NCBI RefSeq assembly: GCF_001642735.1
Contig: NZ_LWHM01000025.1
Coordinates: 1-64,000 of the forward strand
Length of the DNA: 64,000 nucleotides
Source: Pseudohongiella nitratireducens
GTDB taxonomy: Bacteria; Pseudomonadota; Gammaproteobacteria; Pseudomonadales; Pseudohongiellaceae
Direction of reading: 5' to 3'
This document shows positions 1 through 10,521 of the stretch, piece by piece. Below the pieces are notes generated by a model. That model did no database searches. It was not told the origin of the DNA and saw only the letters and a list, made by a program, of their open reading frames with translations. Both the position numbers and the translations under genes were made by a program. Each line of letters starts with the position of its first letter. The stretch's first letter is position 1.

Positions 1-18
1 TCTGTAAACATCCCTTAA

Positions 19-873
19 TTAGTGCCAACAGTTTTTAGAGGCCAAGGGTTCATTTTTCAGCCGAGCATATTCTGCTGGCGGAATGTCATTCAGTGACTCA
101 TGCGGCCGTTCTTCATTGTATTCTGTCAGCCATTGTTCTGTGATATTCCGAACTTCCGTCAGATTCCGGAAGACGTAAAAATCTAATACCTCGTTCCGAT
201 AGGTTCGATTGAACCGTTCAACATATGAGTTTTGCGTTGGTTTTCCTGGCGAAATAAATTCCAGGTGCACATTGTTTTCCTCTGCCCATTCGGCCAGTGC
301 GACCGAGATGAACTCAGGGCCATTATCCAGTCTGACCTGCTCCGGATATCCGCGCCAAGCAGCCAGTCGATCCAGCGTGCGGATCACTCGTGCGGCTGGC
401 AGATTCAGATCGATCTCGATGGCCAGAGCCTCACGGTTGAAGTCATCGACCACATTGAAGGTGCGAAATCGCCGCCCGCAGTACAGTGCATCGCTCATAA
501 AATCAACCGACCAACTCTGGTTCAACGACTGCGGTACTGACAGCTGTTTCGGGTTGCGACTGGGTAGTCGTCGTTTGCCGCGTCGTCGCATGTTAAGCTT
601 CAAAGCGCAGTACACTCGGTGTAATCGCTTGTGGTTCCATTGATGGCCCTCTCGCCTCAGTACGTGATACAGCTTTCTGAATCCGTAGCGTGGATAGCGT
701 TCAACCGCCGACAGCAATGTTTCGATCACCTCGTCGTCCCTGTGGGTATCTGGCTGGTAATCGTACGTCGAGCGGCTCAGTCGCAGTGCTTTGCAGCTGC
801 GCCGAACGCTGAGCCCATGCTCACTTACCAGATAATCGACAATACTGCGTTTCTCTGCCGGCGCTAGAGCTTT
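19..873 (-). CDS. IS3-family transposase OrfB (DDE integrase), read by -1 frameshift
   Basis: Catalytic part of the OrfAB transposase. The open frame continues upstream of the first possible start (GTG at 729) as far as the slippery heptamer, reading ALAPAEKRSIVDYL, the usual OrfB beginning in IS407 elements, so I annotate it from the frameshift point. The DDE triad is visible as Asp in SVDFMSD, Asp in RLDNGPEF and Glu in YVERFNRTYRNE. The C-terminus (EYNEERPHESLNDIPP) is typical. There are no internal stops, so the element may still be active. Its insertion broke cysD at the distal end of the polysaccharide gene cluster. Confidence 0.92.
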   Translation of the reverse strand, partial: KALAPAEKRSIVDYLVSEHGLSVRRSCKALRLSRSTYDYQPDTHRDDEVIETLLSAVERYPRYGFRKLYHVLRREGHQWNHKRLHRVYCALKLNMRRRGKRRLPSRNPKQLSVPQSLNQSWSVDFMSDALYCGRRFRTFNVVDDFNREALAIEIDLNLPAARVIRTLDRLAAWRGYPEQVRLDNGPEFISVALAEWAEENNVHLEFISPGKPTQNSYVERFNRTYRNEVLDFYVFRNLTEVRNITEQWLTEYNEERPHESLNDIPPAEYARLKNEPLASKNCWH

Positions 874-1130
874 TTTTCAATGACGTCCTTCAGGGCAGTG
901 TTCTCAAGCGCCATATCGGCATACATTCGCTTGAGCTTGGCGTTTTCCTCCTCCAGGGCTTTCAGCCGTCGGATGTCGGAGGCTTCCATACCACCATACT
1001 TCGATTTCCAGTTGTAGTACGTGGCATCGGAGATGCCATGCTCGCGGCAGACATCCTTGACCATCCTACCGCCTTCGACCTCCTTGAGGATCTTGATAAT
1101 CTGGTGCTCGCTGAATTTCGTTTTTCGCAT
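864..1130 (-). CDS. IS3-family transposase OrfA (helix-turn-helix)
   Basis: Small DNA-binding subunit of an IS407-group transposase. The N-terminal half is a helix-turn-helix (KFSEHQIIKILKE... DATYYNWK) and the C-terminal half a leucine-zipper-like coiled coil (ALEEENAKLKRMYADMALEN). I prefer the ATG at 1130 over longer in-frame starts because GGAG lies 8 bases upstream and family members begin with MRKTKF or similar. The gene ends Glu-Lys-Lys-Leu-stop, and the terminal GAA AAA AAG codons contain the A-AAA-AAG heptamer, so a fraction of ribosomes should shift -1 into orfB to make the active OrfAB fusion. The length is normal. Confidence 0.92.
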   Translation of the reverse strand: MRKTKFSEHQIIKILKEVEGGRMVKDVCREHGISDATYYNWKSKYGGMEASDIRRLKALEEENAKLKRMYADMALENTALKDVIEKKL

Positions 1131-1209
1131 TTTCGGTTCTCCGTGGTTAACTACTATTATCCACAAGAACCTCTAAAAATCACTGGCCCAATTTTAGGGG
1201 AGGTTTACA

Positions 1210-1515
1210 AATCTCCTGGGCTTTGGCTTCAGGGTTTTGCCAGACAATCAGCTCCATGCCCGCCTCCTCCGCCGCTTTCTCGCGCATGGCATACATGTCA
1301 CGGAACTTCCATGTGGTATCGACATGCATCAAGGGAAAAGGGGGCGGCGAAGGATAAAACGCTTTACGTGCCAGATGCAGCATGACTGCACTGTCTTTAC
1401 CGATGGAATACAGCATGACAGGCTTGTCGGCTTGTGCCACAACCTCGTGCATGATGTGGATTGATTCAGCTTCGAGGCGTTGGAGGTGCGTTAACTTCAT
1501 AATCTCATTTTCCAC
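1210..1515 (-). pseudogene. cysD: Sulfate adenylyltransferase subunit 2, N-terminal part, truncated by IS
   Basis: CysD is the small subunit of ATP sulfurylase, which makes adenosine 5'-phosphosulfate. The visible 102 residues include the PP-loop motif ([17 protein letters not shown]) and [15 protein letters not shown]. The reading frame runs straight into the insertion sequence after the codons for Gln-Glu-Ile, and nothing past that residue belongs to CysD; the remaining two thirds presumably lie left of the window. Start choices are GTG at 1515 or ATG at 1500; the latter agrees better with family starts ([15 protein letters not shown]). The bases TC at 1-2 fit continuation of the same gene beyond the element. 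As last gene of the polysaccharide cluster it could have supplied activated sulfate for a sulfated glycan (inference). Confidence 0.9.
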
Positions 1516-1671
1516 ATTTTTGTGCTACAGCAACCTTAGACAGCACACATAACGATGAGATGGTGGATAAGAGCTACTAGAGTACCCAAAAGACGGTGGC
1601 CAAAATCACTTGACAACCATTTACCATAACTTTTTCAAGTGAAGAGTCAGATTTAGCCTAAAATAATACAA

Positions 1672-2433
1672 TTAATTTCTTATAAAAAACTGATGAATTT
1701 TAGAGAGGTTTTTGTACGGTAATGCAATGAAGGGATTTAAACCATGTTTTTTCATAACGGCAAAATCCTCTTTAGACTTCCTGATAATTTGCTTCAGACT
1801 ACCGTTACTGGCACCACCAACACGCATTTTTACTAATACTTCAGGGATATAAGCCACTTTTATTGTTGAACGATTCAGATAACGCAACATAGAATCATAG
1901 TCACTGGCAATTCGTAACTCCGTATCAAATGCACCAAGGCTCTCGTATAAGTCCCGCTTCATGAAAAAAGCTGGATGTGGCGGCATCCAACCACGACGAA
2001 GCTTGGATAGCTGAAATTCACCAGAGTGCCAGTTTCGAATAATGCGTGTGGGATCATCCGCACTCACATACTGCAAATCACCGTAAACAGCGTCAGCACC
2101 TGAACTTAAAAAAAGTTTAGCTACTCTTTGTAGAACCGTCTCTTTTGCCAAAAAATCATCCGAATGCAGAAACCCTATAACATCGCCCGTACTGAGGCTG
2201 ATGCCTTTGTTCAATGCATCATAGATCCCTTTGTCGGGTTCTGAAACAAATACATCTTGATCCCCCAGGGTGGATTGCGCAATTTTTTGAGTATCATCTG
2301 TGGACGAGCCATCAATAACTAGGTGCTCAATTTCCGCCCAACTCTGCTTTTTTAAGCTGGCTATGGCCTGACTAATGGTCGCTCCGCTGTTATAACAGGC
2401 GGTCACTATTGAAAATTTCAATTTAGCAGCCAT
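1672..2433 (-). CDS. Family 2 glycosyltransferase
   Basis: Predicted GT-A-fold glycosyltransferase of 253 aa that adds one sugar from a nucleotide-sugar donor to the growing lipid-linked repeat on the cytoplasmic face. Seen: the N-terminal strand FSIVTACYNSGATISQAI, the donor-binding VIDGSSTDDT, and the metal-binding-type motif FLHSDD around residue 90, followed by RGWMPPHPAFFMKRDLY, which resembles WcaE-type colanic-acid transferases. It has no membrane segment. The start ATG at 2433 lies 3 bases after the stop of the GDP-fucose synthase gene, so it is operonic and possibly the fucosyltransferase; that donor assignment rests on position only. Confidence 0.85.
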   Translation of the reverse strand: MAAKLKFSIVTACYNSGATISQAIASLKKQSWAEIEHLVIDGSSTDDTQKIAQSTLGDQDVFVSEPDKGIYDALNKGISLSTGDVIGFLHSDDFLAKETVLQRVAKLFLSSGADAVYGDLQYVSADDPTRIIRNWHSGEFQLSKLRRGWMPPHPAFFMKRDLYESLGAFDTELRIASDYDSMLRYLNRSTIKVAYIPEVLVKMRVGGASNGSLKQIIRKSKEDFAVMKKHGLNPFIALPYKNLSKIHQFFIRN

Positions 2434-2436
2434 TAA

Positions 2437-3417
2437 TCAAGCCATCCTGAGAGTCAATACATTCGCATTAAACCAATCATAAGTGTGAGCCAAACCACGC
2501 TCTAGATTATAGTTTGGCTGCCACCCCAAAGAGCGGATCTTTGATGAACTCATTAACTTGCGAGGGGAACCGTCTGGCTTTGTCGTATCGAAAACCAAAC
2601 TACCCTGATAACCAATCACCTTGGCGATTGTTTCCGCTAATTCTTTGATTGAGCAATCAACACCAGAGCCTACATTGATATGAGACAACATAGGCGTAGT
2701 TTGTTTTTGATAAAGAGCCTGATCCAGATTCATGACATAGATGCTCGCAGCAGCCATATCATCAACATGGAGAAACTCCCGCAAGGGTTTTCCGCTACCC
2801 CAAATAACGACTTCGGATGCATTACTCACCTTCGCTTCATGAAAGCGCCGCATCAACGCTGGAATGACATGACTATTATCTGGGTGAAAATTATCTTCGG
2901 GACCGTAAAGGTTGGTCGGCATCACGCTACGATAGTCACGTCCGTACTGGCGATTGTAACTCTCGCAAAGCTTAATGCCCGCGATCTTAGCGACCGCATA
3001 TGGCTCGTTAGTAGGTTCTAACGTACCTGCCAATAAAGCATCTTCAGACATGGGCTGATCTGCGAATTTCGGGTAAATACAGGATGATCCCAGAAACAAA
3101 AGCTTCTGCACATTATTTTGATTAGCTGCCTGAATAATATTGGCCTCAATCATCAGATTCTGATAGATGAAGTCTGCCGGATAGGTGTTATTCGCGTGAA
3201 TTCCCCCTACCTTAGCAGCCGCCAAATAAACCTGATCTATCCTGTGCGTAGCAAAGAATTCATTGACAGCTTGCTGATTAGCCAGGTCAAGCTCGGCTCT
3301 GGTCGCGGTGATGATTGACACATTGTCATGAATCTCTAACTGTCGCTTCAAAGCCGAGCCCACCATACCTCGGTGGCCCGCAATAAAAACACGCAAAACT
3401 GAAGACGACATACTCAA
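2437..3417 (-). CDS. fcl: GDP-L-fucose synthase
   Basis: NADPH-dependent 3,5-epimerase/4-reductase that turns GDP-4-keto-6-deoxymannose into GDP-L-fucose. It is a short-chain dehydrogenase of 326 aa, the usual length. Seen: the nucleotide-binding [12 protein letters not shown] at the N-terminus, the catalytic Tyr-x3-Lys as [24 protein letters not shown] just before it, and the family signature [19 protein letters not shown]. Its start overlaps the end of gmd by 4 bases, giving translational coupling of the two steps that make GDP-fucose. The glycan is therefore expected to contain L-fucose or a derivative. Confidence 0.96.
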   Translation of the reverse strand: MSMSSSVLRVFIAGHRGMVGSALKRQLEIHDNVSIITATRAELDLANQQAVNEFFATHRIDQVYLAAAKVGGIHANNTYPADFIYQNLMIEANIIQAANQNNVQKLLFLGSSCIYPKFADQPMSEDALLAGTLEPTNEPYAVAKIAGIKLCESYNRQYGRDYRSVMPTNLYGPEDNFHPDNSHVIPALMRRFHEAKVSNASEVVIWGSGKPLREFLHVDDMAAASIYVMNLDQALYQKQTTPMLSHINVGSGVDCSIKELAETIAKVIGYQGSLVFDTTKPDGSPRKLMSSSKIRSLGWQPNYNLERGLAHTYDWFNANVLTLRMA

Positions 3418-4532
3418 TTCTCCACAGATACTGGAATATCCAAATCATGCTGCTTCAACAATGCATGACGACGGGCGGTTTTTAAGTCTTCAGCAACCAT
3501 TTCCTGACACATCTGCTGCACAGTAATTTCAGGTACCCAACCCAGTTTTTCTTTGGCTTTAGAAGGATCACCCAACAATGTCTCTACTTCGGCTGGACGG
3601 AAATATCGAGGATCAACTCGGACAGCAACATCACCAACCTTGACATATGGTGCTTTGTCGCCATCAACGGAGTCAACAATACCTATTTCATCAACTCCTT
3701 CTCCCTGAAATCGAAGCTTTATACCTAATTCAGAAGCACTCCATTCAATGAATTCCCGAACAGAATATTGAACACCCGTAGCTATAACAAAATCTTCCGG
3801 ATGATCCTGTTGTAACATCATCCACTGCATACGCACATAGTCTTTGGCATGCCCCCAGTCGCGTAAGGCATCCAGATTTCCCATGTACAGGCAAGACTCG
3901 AGTCCTTGCGCGATATTAGCAAGACCACGGGTAATCTTACGCGTCACAAAGGTTTCACCACGGCGGGGTGACTCGTGATTAAACAAAATACCGTTACAAG
4001 CATACATACCGTAAGCTTCTCGATAATTAACGGCTATCCAATATGCATAGAGTTTTGCCACTGCATAGGGCGATCTGGGATAGAAAGGTGTCGTTTCTTT
4101 TTGCGGGACCTCTTGAACCATGCCAAAAAGCTCAGAGGTGGATGCCTGATAAAACTTAGTTTTCTTTTCCAAACCAAGTAAACGTATGGCCTCTAAAAGC
4201 CGTAACGTACCCATCGCATCAACGTCTGCAGTATACTCTGGCGACTCAAAAGACACCGCAACATGGGACTGCGCACCCAGATTATAGACTTCGTCAGGCT
4301 GAACTTCCTGAAGAATTCTGGTCAGGTTTGAACTATCTGTAAGATCACCGTAATGAAGAACAAAATTTTGATTCTCGACGTGTGGATCCTGGTAAATATG
4401 ATCAACCCGTTGAGTATTGAAAAGCGATGCTCTTCGCTTTAATCCGTGAACCTGATAGCCTTTTTCTAGAAGTAACTCGGCAAGGTACGAGCCATCTTGG
4501 CCTGTGATACCGGTGATTAATGCTTTTTTCAT
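3414..4532 (-). CDS. gmd: GDP-mannose 4,6-dehydratase
   Basis: Converts GDP-D-mannose to GDP-4-keto-6-deoxy-D-mannose, the entry step to GDP-L-fucose. It is 372 aa, normal for the family. Seen: the Rossmann motif [15 protein letters not shown] at the N-terminus, [12 protein letters not shown], the catalytic [10 protein letters not shown] (Tyr-x3-Lys) and the family-typical [16 protein letters not shown]. The ATG at 4532 follows galE by 26 bases and the stop overlaps fcl by 4 bases. Because the preceding step (mannose-1-phosphate guanylyltransferase) is absent here, GDP-mannose must come from genes elsewhere. Confidence 0.97.
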   Translation of the reverse strand: MKKALITGITGQDGSYLAELLLEKGYQVHGLKRRASLFNTQRVDHIYQDPHVENQNFVLHYGDLTDSSNLTRILQEVQPDEVYNLGAQSHVAVSFESPEYTADVDAMGTLRLLEAIRLLGLEKKTKFYQASTSELFGMVQEVPQKETTPFYPRSPYAVAKLYAYWIAVNYREAYGMYACNGILFNHESPRRGETFVTRKITRGLANIAQGLESCLYMGNLDALRDWGHAKDYVRMQWMMLQQDHPEDFVIATGVQYSVREFIEWSASELGIKLRFQGEGVDEIGIVDSVDGDKAPYVKVGDVAVRVDPRYFRPAEVETLLGDPSKAKEKLGWVPEITVQQMCQEMVAEDLKTARRHALLKQHDLDIPVSVEN

Positions 4533-4558
4533 ACTGAATGTGTCCTAAAAGTATCTAC

Positions 4559-5533
4559 TTACCGAGGGCGATTTCCGGACAGCTCCCACTTCCATGCATG
4601 TTCGATTATCGTTTTAAGGTCATGATAGCGAGGAACCCAACCCAGCTCCACCTTGGCTTTGGCAGAGTCGGCTACCAAAACTGCCGGATCTCCTGCGCGA
4701 CGGGGTGCGTCCACAACCTTAATCGTTCGCCCAGTTACATCTATTGCCGCCTCTATAACCTCCTTAACTGAAAAGCCATGTCCGTTACCAAGGTTATACC
4801 TTTGGCTGCCACTTCCTTTCAGCAACGAAGTCAATGCAAGCCAGTGTGCACTGCATAAATCCATGACATGTACGTAGTCTCTAATACAAGTACCATCTGG
4901 CGTGACATAGTCACGGCCATAAATATTAATTGATTCTCTCAATCCTAGTGCTGCCTTAAGAACCAATGGGATCAAGTGAGTCTCTGGCTCATGACACTCA
5001 CCAAACTCTCCCGCAGGGTCTGCACCAGCAGCGTTGAAATATCTAAGACATACAGACGTTAGCCCATAGGCACGATCGTAATCTTCCAATATTTGTTCGA
5101 CCATTAATTTAGATTTACCATAAGGATTAATAGGAACTTGTGAATGGTTCTCATCAATGGGTAATGTTATTGGCTCCCCAAAAGTAGCTGCAGTCGATGA
5201 GAATATGAAATTACTTACTGAGTGCTCACACATAGAGTCCAGAAGAGTTAGCGTATTCGAAAGATTATTTAGATAATATTTGGCAGGATTTCGAATTGAT
5301 TCTGATACTTCGATAGAAGAGGCAAAATGCATTACAGCGCAAACACCGGGCAGCACCTTACCCAACACCTCTTTATCACTAACGTTCCCGATCGTTAGGC
5401 TGGCGTAGCGCGATATATCTGCATTCCCTGATGACAAATCATCAAGAACTACAACCTCACAACCCTGATGAAACAAAAACTTCACCATATGCGACCCTAT
5501 ATACCCCGCACCGCCCACAACCAGAACCTTCAA
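4559..5533 (-). CDS. galE: UDP-glucose 4-epimerase
   Basis: NAD-dependent epimerase interconverting UDP-Glc and UDP-Gal, perhaps also the N-acetyl forms. The 324 residues show GGAGYIGSHMVKFL at the N-terminus, VMHFASSIEVSESIRNP, FSSTAATFGEP, the catalytic YGKSKLMVEQ and RYFNAAGADP, all hallmarks of GalE. It is somewhat shorter than E. coli GalE (338 aa) but complete, ending with RYHDLKTIIEHAWKWE. It is the first of four closely spaced genes (galE-gmd-fcl-GT2) at the distal end of the cluster and follows the GT4 gene after 63 bases. Confidence 0.95.
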   Translation of the reverse strand: MKVLVVGGAGYIGSHMVKFLFHQGCEVVVLDDLSSGNADISRYASLTIGNVSDKEVLGKVLPGVCAVMHFASSIEVSESIRNPAKYYLNNLSNTLTLLDSMCEHSVSNFIFSSTAATFGEPITLPIDENHSQVPINPYGKSKLMVEQILEDYDRAYGLTSVCLRYFNAAGADPAGEFGECHEPETHLIPLVLKAALGLRESINIYGRDYVTPDGTCIRDYVHVMDLCSAHWLALTSLLKGSGSQRYNLGNGHGFSVKEVIEAAIDVTGRTIKVVDAPRRAGDPAVLVADSAKAKVELGWVPRYHDLKTIIEHAWKWELSGNRPR

Positions 5534-5596
5534 TCTAGCAACTCCCTCTTACCTGTAATAACTACTTTTCATCGCCACGAAAATTGATTCGTATAC

Positions 5597-6811
5597 TTAA
5601 AGTATACTTTGAAATAATTGTAAGTATTGTCTAGAAACCACCTTATATGAGAATTTCGAAACGATTTTCTCTCTTGCAGCAGCAGAAAGCTTACTATTTT
5701 CTAATTGACTCAAAACAAAAAGCATACCATTAGCCAGATCTTCAGTGTCCATCGGTCTCGCCAAATAACCGTTAACCTTATGGTCGATCATGTCAGAATT
5801 GCCACCTATATCAAAACCCACCACTGGTAGAGAACAAGACATGCTTTCCATAATTGCATTTGACAAATTTTCTTGCAGTGAAGGTACAACCATCACATCG
5901 GCGGCTGAGTAAAGCTCTATTAATTTGTCATCGGAACTGATATTCCCCATCAAACGGACTTTTTGGTTTAAGGTTTCGCTTAGATCAGAATCGGTCGCTC
6001 CAAATACAACAACCTCAATATCTTTTTCTGACAAACTTCGAATTGCCTGACATAGTTGAGCGAAACCTTTGCGCTTGTCAACCACGCTCATTGCACCAAA
6101 TAAGATCACCTTTTTATTAAGTGGAATGCCGAGCCCCCGCCTTGCCTGGTCTTTTGATATCGGTACGAACTTAGAGACATCAATGGGATTCGGCAAATTA
6201 ACAACTCTATAGAAATCTGAGAGTGTTGATTTTTGAGCTTGGTCTGCCATCCATTTACTCAACCCAATAAATGTCAAAGAAGGCAACATTTTATACGAAT
6301 TAATTTTTTTTTCGAAAAAAAATGAGGATAGCCACCCCCCTAGAAAGTTAGGAATTTCACCGCAAAACCCCTTACACGAACGAATATATCCATTACACTG
6401 CCCCGCGTAGTGGCAGCCGCCTGTAAAGGGCCACATATCATGAAGTGACCATATGATTGGTTTATTTATTCTCCCGATGTCATCAACATTAAGAGTACCA
6501 GAATTCACCCAATGCAGGTTAACCAAATCACAATCTGAAGTATTGATAAACTCCACCAATCTCCTAGAGGAAACAAATGGAGTAGAAAAGAATGCCCCTC
6601 CCCTCGATAAGAGATGCCCGGGAAGCCGATTCATAACTAACTTTAACCTCGTTCCAACGATATTATTAACGAATCTTTCTTCATCCAGGGCCGAGACAAA
6701 AGTAACTGCGACCTCAGGACATTGGTCCAAGCACGCCTCTAATCGTTTTGCGGCCCTTGTGGCCCCTCCCTTGGAGGAATACGCGTTGACAATCAAGATT
6801 TTTATTAACAT
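5597..6811 (-). CDS. Family 4 glycosyltransferase
   Basis: GT-B-fold retaining glycosyltransferase of about 404 aa. Seen: N-terminal ILIVNAYSSKGGATRAAKRL, a Cys-containing segment HDMWPFTGGCHYAGQC with two further Cys nearby that is typical of WcaC-like enzymes, and the C-terminal donor-site E-x7-E stretch VPSLQENLSNAIMESMS. A longer TTG-initiated frame exists to 6871, but the extra 20 residues resemble no family N-terminus and no ribosome site precedes either option, so I chose the ATG at 6811. Donor and acceptor are unknown. A 545-base gene-poor gap separates it from the upstream wzy-like gene. Confidence 0.85.
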   Translation of the reverse strand: MLIKILIVNAYSSKGGATRAAKRLEACLDQCPEVAVTFVSALDEERFVNNIVGTRLKLVMNRLPGHLLSRGGAFFSTPFVSSRRLVEFINTSDCDLVNLHWVNSGTLNVDDIGRINKPIIWSLHDMWPFTGGCHYAGQCNGYIRSCKGFCGEIPNFLGGWLSSFFFEKKINSYKMLPSLTFIGLSKWMADQAQKSTLSDFYRVVNLPNPIDVSKFVPISKDQARRGLGIPLNKKVILFGAMSVVDKRKGFAQLCQAIRSLSEKDIEVVVFGATDSDLSETLNQKVRLMGNISSDDKLIELYSAADVMVVPSLQENLSNAIMESMSCSLPVVGFDIGGNSDMIDHKVNGYLARPMDTEDLANGMLFVLSQLENSKLSAAAREKIVSKFSYKVVSRQYLQLFQSIL

Positions 6812-7355
6812 AAGTGGAATGCTACCGATTATTGGACACCTGGAGAGGTAATAGCTAAGGATACTATTCAATTACATCGTTCATCACTGCTCGTTCCCAC
6901 TACTTAGTCGATCGAGCTTCGTTAAGGCTTTTTTGCAGTTCCGGGCAATCATTTGCCAGATTAAGTTTACTATTCTTTTTTTTCAGTTTTTAGATCCAGC
7001 GCTGATCTGCTTCTTTTGTTCCTCGCAGAGTAAGGCGAACTTTTGCTGAAACCTTTATCGCCGTTCAGGGCAAACTCACGGCGCTAACCCGACAACAGGC
7101 TTCCATAAAGATTTTCACGACTAAACTTTCCATCAAGTTTTCCAAGCTGGACTACAGCCTTTGGATGAATTTCAGCTTCTAATCGGCTCGCAAAACTGGC
7201 CACTACAGCGTTTCTTCAGCACAGGATTAGGGTCAACTTACGTAGTAGCAATACTGACTTTAGTTTTGGCATTTCAATAACTCGCTTAGGAACCTTGAAA
7301 TCTATGTTTTCACTAATCGCTGTATCGAATCAGGCTGAGACACAGGGATAACACC
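6812..7355 (-). other. Gap without an intact gene; decayed coding traces
   Basis: No intact reading frame of useful length lies here. On the minus strand short frames broken by stops read SENIDFKVPKRVIEMPKL (about 7310-7255) and, in a different phase, PKAVVQLGKLDGKFSREN (about 7165-7110), which look like protein rather than noise and suggest an eroded gene between the wzy-like gene and the glycosyltransferase. I could not assign them to a family. No transfer or structural RNA signal or clear terminator was seen. Confidence 0.4.
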
Positions 7356-8633
7356 TCAATTGCTTGACACTTTGGCATTAGGATAAGCGCTCAAGACAAA
7401 ACATGCAAAACACAAAGGAACAACAGAAAATGCTATAGGAATAGCGCCCAGCAACAGAGTAAACATGAGGAATAACTCATACCTTCTTAGTTTATCACAC
7501 CTAACCATCATCGAACGATATAGAAAGTAAAGAGCAAATACACCCAAGAGTCCTAGCTCATAAATAAAAGAGCCGAGCCAACTCATAATCTTGTCACCAG
7601 TTCCGCCGTACCAAAAAAAGCCTTCATAAGCCATTATCAAATCAGCACGCTTCTCCCCAAAACTGTCTAGTCCACCAGGCAATAGATAATTATCCAAAGC
7701 CCCATGGATAGAAAAAACGACATGTCCCACTCTGTCGTTAATACTTGCATCGCTTCGAATGATTTCAATAGGAGAAACAGTCTGGCTCAAACTCAATAGC
7801 CTAGAAAGTCTTGATGACTCTGCGCCGATTGCTATAACTGCCACGACTGAAATAATTAATACTAACGAAAATCCCCACCTTAAAGTGGAAACCCTTAGTC
7901 GCGATATCTGATATAAGCCAACCACACAACAAACAACCATCAAGTACAAAAACCCCATACTTGATTGAGAAAGCAAAACTAATGCCGATGCATTAAGAAA
8001 AATCATTATTGAAACTAGCCAAGTCCACTTGTAATTATTTGAGAGTAGTAGCAACCAAGAAACAAATATTAAAAACACTGCGAAAAAAGTAGGTTCTGCC
8101 GCCAACGAAGTCACCCCTCGATCTAGGGTAGTGCGTTGCGCTGATATAAAACTCACGATCCTAGGATTGACTAACTCGACAAGTGCCACCAATAACCAAA
8201 GTAGATTCACGAAAACGATTTGCTTTAAAGGAAAACCGGATCGACGAACAATCTCAATGAACGCAGTCATAACCGTGAAGATAGACATATAGCCCACTAT
8301 TGAGCGAAGCCTCAAAAACATCGTCGCGTCGCTACTAATTAATACAGCCATAATTACTGAAAACAATAAGAGCAGGCCAAATCCAAGTAACGCACCACTT
8401 AGCACTCTAGGTCTGTAAAACAAAATTATATACAAACTACTAGAAATGAATGGCCAAGGCTGGGAATCAAAACGATTTAGCCCCCAACTGGCCCAAGGGG
8501 TTAGAGATGAGAATACAACTAGGAATGAAACCATCAAATGAAGTGCTCCATTTCTAGCTCGAGAAACTTTTACCGTTTGGTAAACTGATTCATGACCCAG
8601 AGGCTGCTGTAGGAGAGATGGCAAATGCGACAT
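7356..8633 (-). CDS. Candidate O-antigen/polysaccharide polymerase, multi-pass membrane protein
   Basis: 425-aa protein with roughly ten to twelve hydrophobic segments (for example FISSSLYIILFY, ALLGFGLLLLFSVIMAVLI, FFAVFLIFVSWLLLL, LMFTLLLGAIPIAFSVVPL) and a large loop around residues 270-340. This is the layout of Wzy/WaaL-type proteins, and it is the only such protein in the cluster besides the Wzx flippase. Wzy joins lipid-linked repeat units in the periplasm. The primary sequence of Wzy proteins is poorly conserved, so the call rests on topology and context. A 14-bp palindrome (ACATTTATAAATGT, 8659-8672) lies just upstream, at the junction with the IS256 debris. Confidence 0.7.
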   Translation of the reverse strand: MSHLPSLLQQPLGHESVYQTVKVSRARNGALHLMVSFLVVFSSLTPWASWGLNRFDSQPWPFISSSLYIILFYRPRVLSGALLGFGLLLLFSVIMAVLISSDATMFLRLRSIVGYMSIFTVMTAFIEIVRRSGFPLKQIVFVNLLWLLVALVELVNPRIVSFISAQRTTLDRGVTSLAAEPTFFAVFLIFVSWLLLLSNNYKWTWLVSIMIFLNASALVLLSQSSMGFLYLMVVCCVVGLYQISRLRVSTLRWGFSLVLIISVVAVIAIGAESSRLSRLLSLSQTVSPIEIIRSDASINDRVGHVVFSIHGALDNYLLPGGLDSFGEKRADLIMAYEGFFWYGGTGDKIMSWLGSFIYELGLLGVFALYFLYRSMMVRCDKLRRYELFLMFTLLLGAIPIAFSVVPLCFACFVLSAYPNAKVSSN

Positions 8634-8892
8634 TTTTTTGTACCCGGCCGGCCTGCATACATTTATAAATGTTTCCGGCGTTCATTTATGTGATTCAAGT
8701 TCGTTATGGAACTGAACCACCACCAAAAGCGCCACAGAGATCGCGCAGGACGACCTAGACGCCGAGTGGGAAACAGTACCAAATCATCGACATACGTTCC
8801 TGGCGCAATCTCTGGGACAGTCTGTCGGTGCACATCAAATACCCCGAAGTTGTCCGTAAAGCCATCTACACCACCGACGCTTTTCACCGTCA

Positions 8893-8909
8893 TGTAGTGG
8901 TCAACTAAT
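8893..8909 (+). repeat. Orphan 17-bp copy of the neighbouring IS3-element terminus
   Basis: TGTAGTGGTCAACTAAT here is identical to the first 17 bases of the IS3-family element that starts at 9033. It interrupts the IS256 transposase remnant exactly between the codons for His-Arg and Phe-Arg-Glu-Leu-Thr, where the intact protein would continue, so it looks like an insertion footprint rather than part of that gene. No transposase sequence accompanies it. Confidence 0.7.
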
Positions 8910-9040
8910 TCCGTGAACTGACCAAGATCGAAGACAGGCACCCTAATAGGAACAGCCTTCTAAAATTACACTATGCCGGTATACTTAGTGCTTTTAAAAG
9001 TGGACTCACCCCGTCCGAAACTGGCACCTAAATGTAGTGG

Positions 9041-10203
<1,163 letters not shown>

Positions 10204-10521
10204 TGAACACCTCTCTGGCGGTAATATTACCACCTAAGTTGATGTCCGGTTTCATTAGACCACTACAAATACTGTCGCAAATGGTGATCCATTTAGAAGG
10301 TCGACTCGCACCGTATCTGGATCTTTAGCAGCGTGCCACGTTACACTTGAAACTGGCGATCTAAAGAATCGTTTAAAAAGACACAGATTTTTTTGAACAT
10401 CCTCTAATCAAATGAAATCAACCGGTGACGGATATCAAACTAATTTGGTTAACATAAAATTCGCGTATTCTTCGCCCAAGAGCAAACAATAAGTCCTTAA
10501 AAAGTTATTCTAGCTGATGGC

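Larger units (their letters stand above)
3..1209 (-). mobile_element. IS3-family insertion sequence, IS407 group, complete
   Basis: The element is bounded by imperfect terminal inverted repeats of about 40 bp. The left end (from base 3, TGTAAACATCCC) and the reverse complement of the right end (from base 1209, TGTAAACCTCCCC) stay alignable down to a shared TTTTTAGAGG. It carries orfA and orfB in overlapping frames with an A-AAA-AAG slippery heptamer at 870-876 on the minus strand. The bases after the right end are AATC (1210-1213); only the two bases TC are visible before the left end, consistent with a 4-bp target duplication as made by IS407-group elements. It sits inside cysD. Confidence 0.93.

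Noticed and set aside
1180-1209. Continuation of the cysD frame to a stop at 1180
   Set aside because: These bases belong to the terminal repeat of the insertion sequence; the residues CKPPLKLGQ are not CysD.
8663-8941. 92-residue minus-strand open frame
   Set aside because: It is antisense to the IS256 remnant, whose plus-strand reading shows real transposase motifs.
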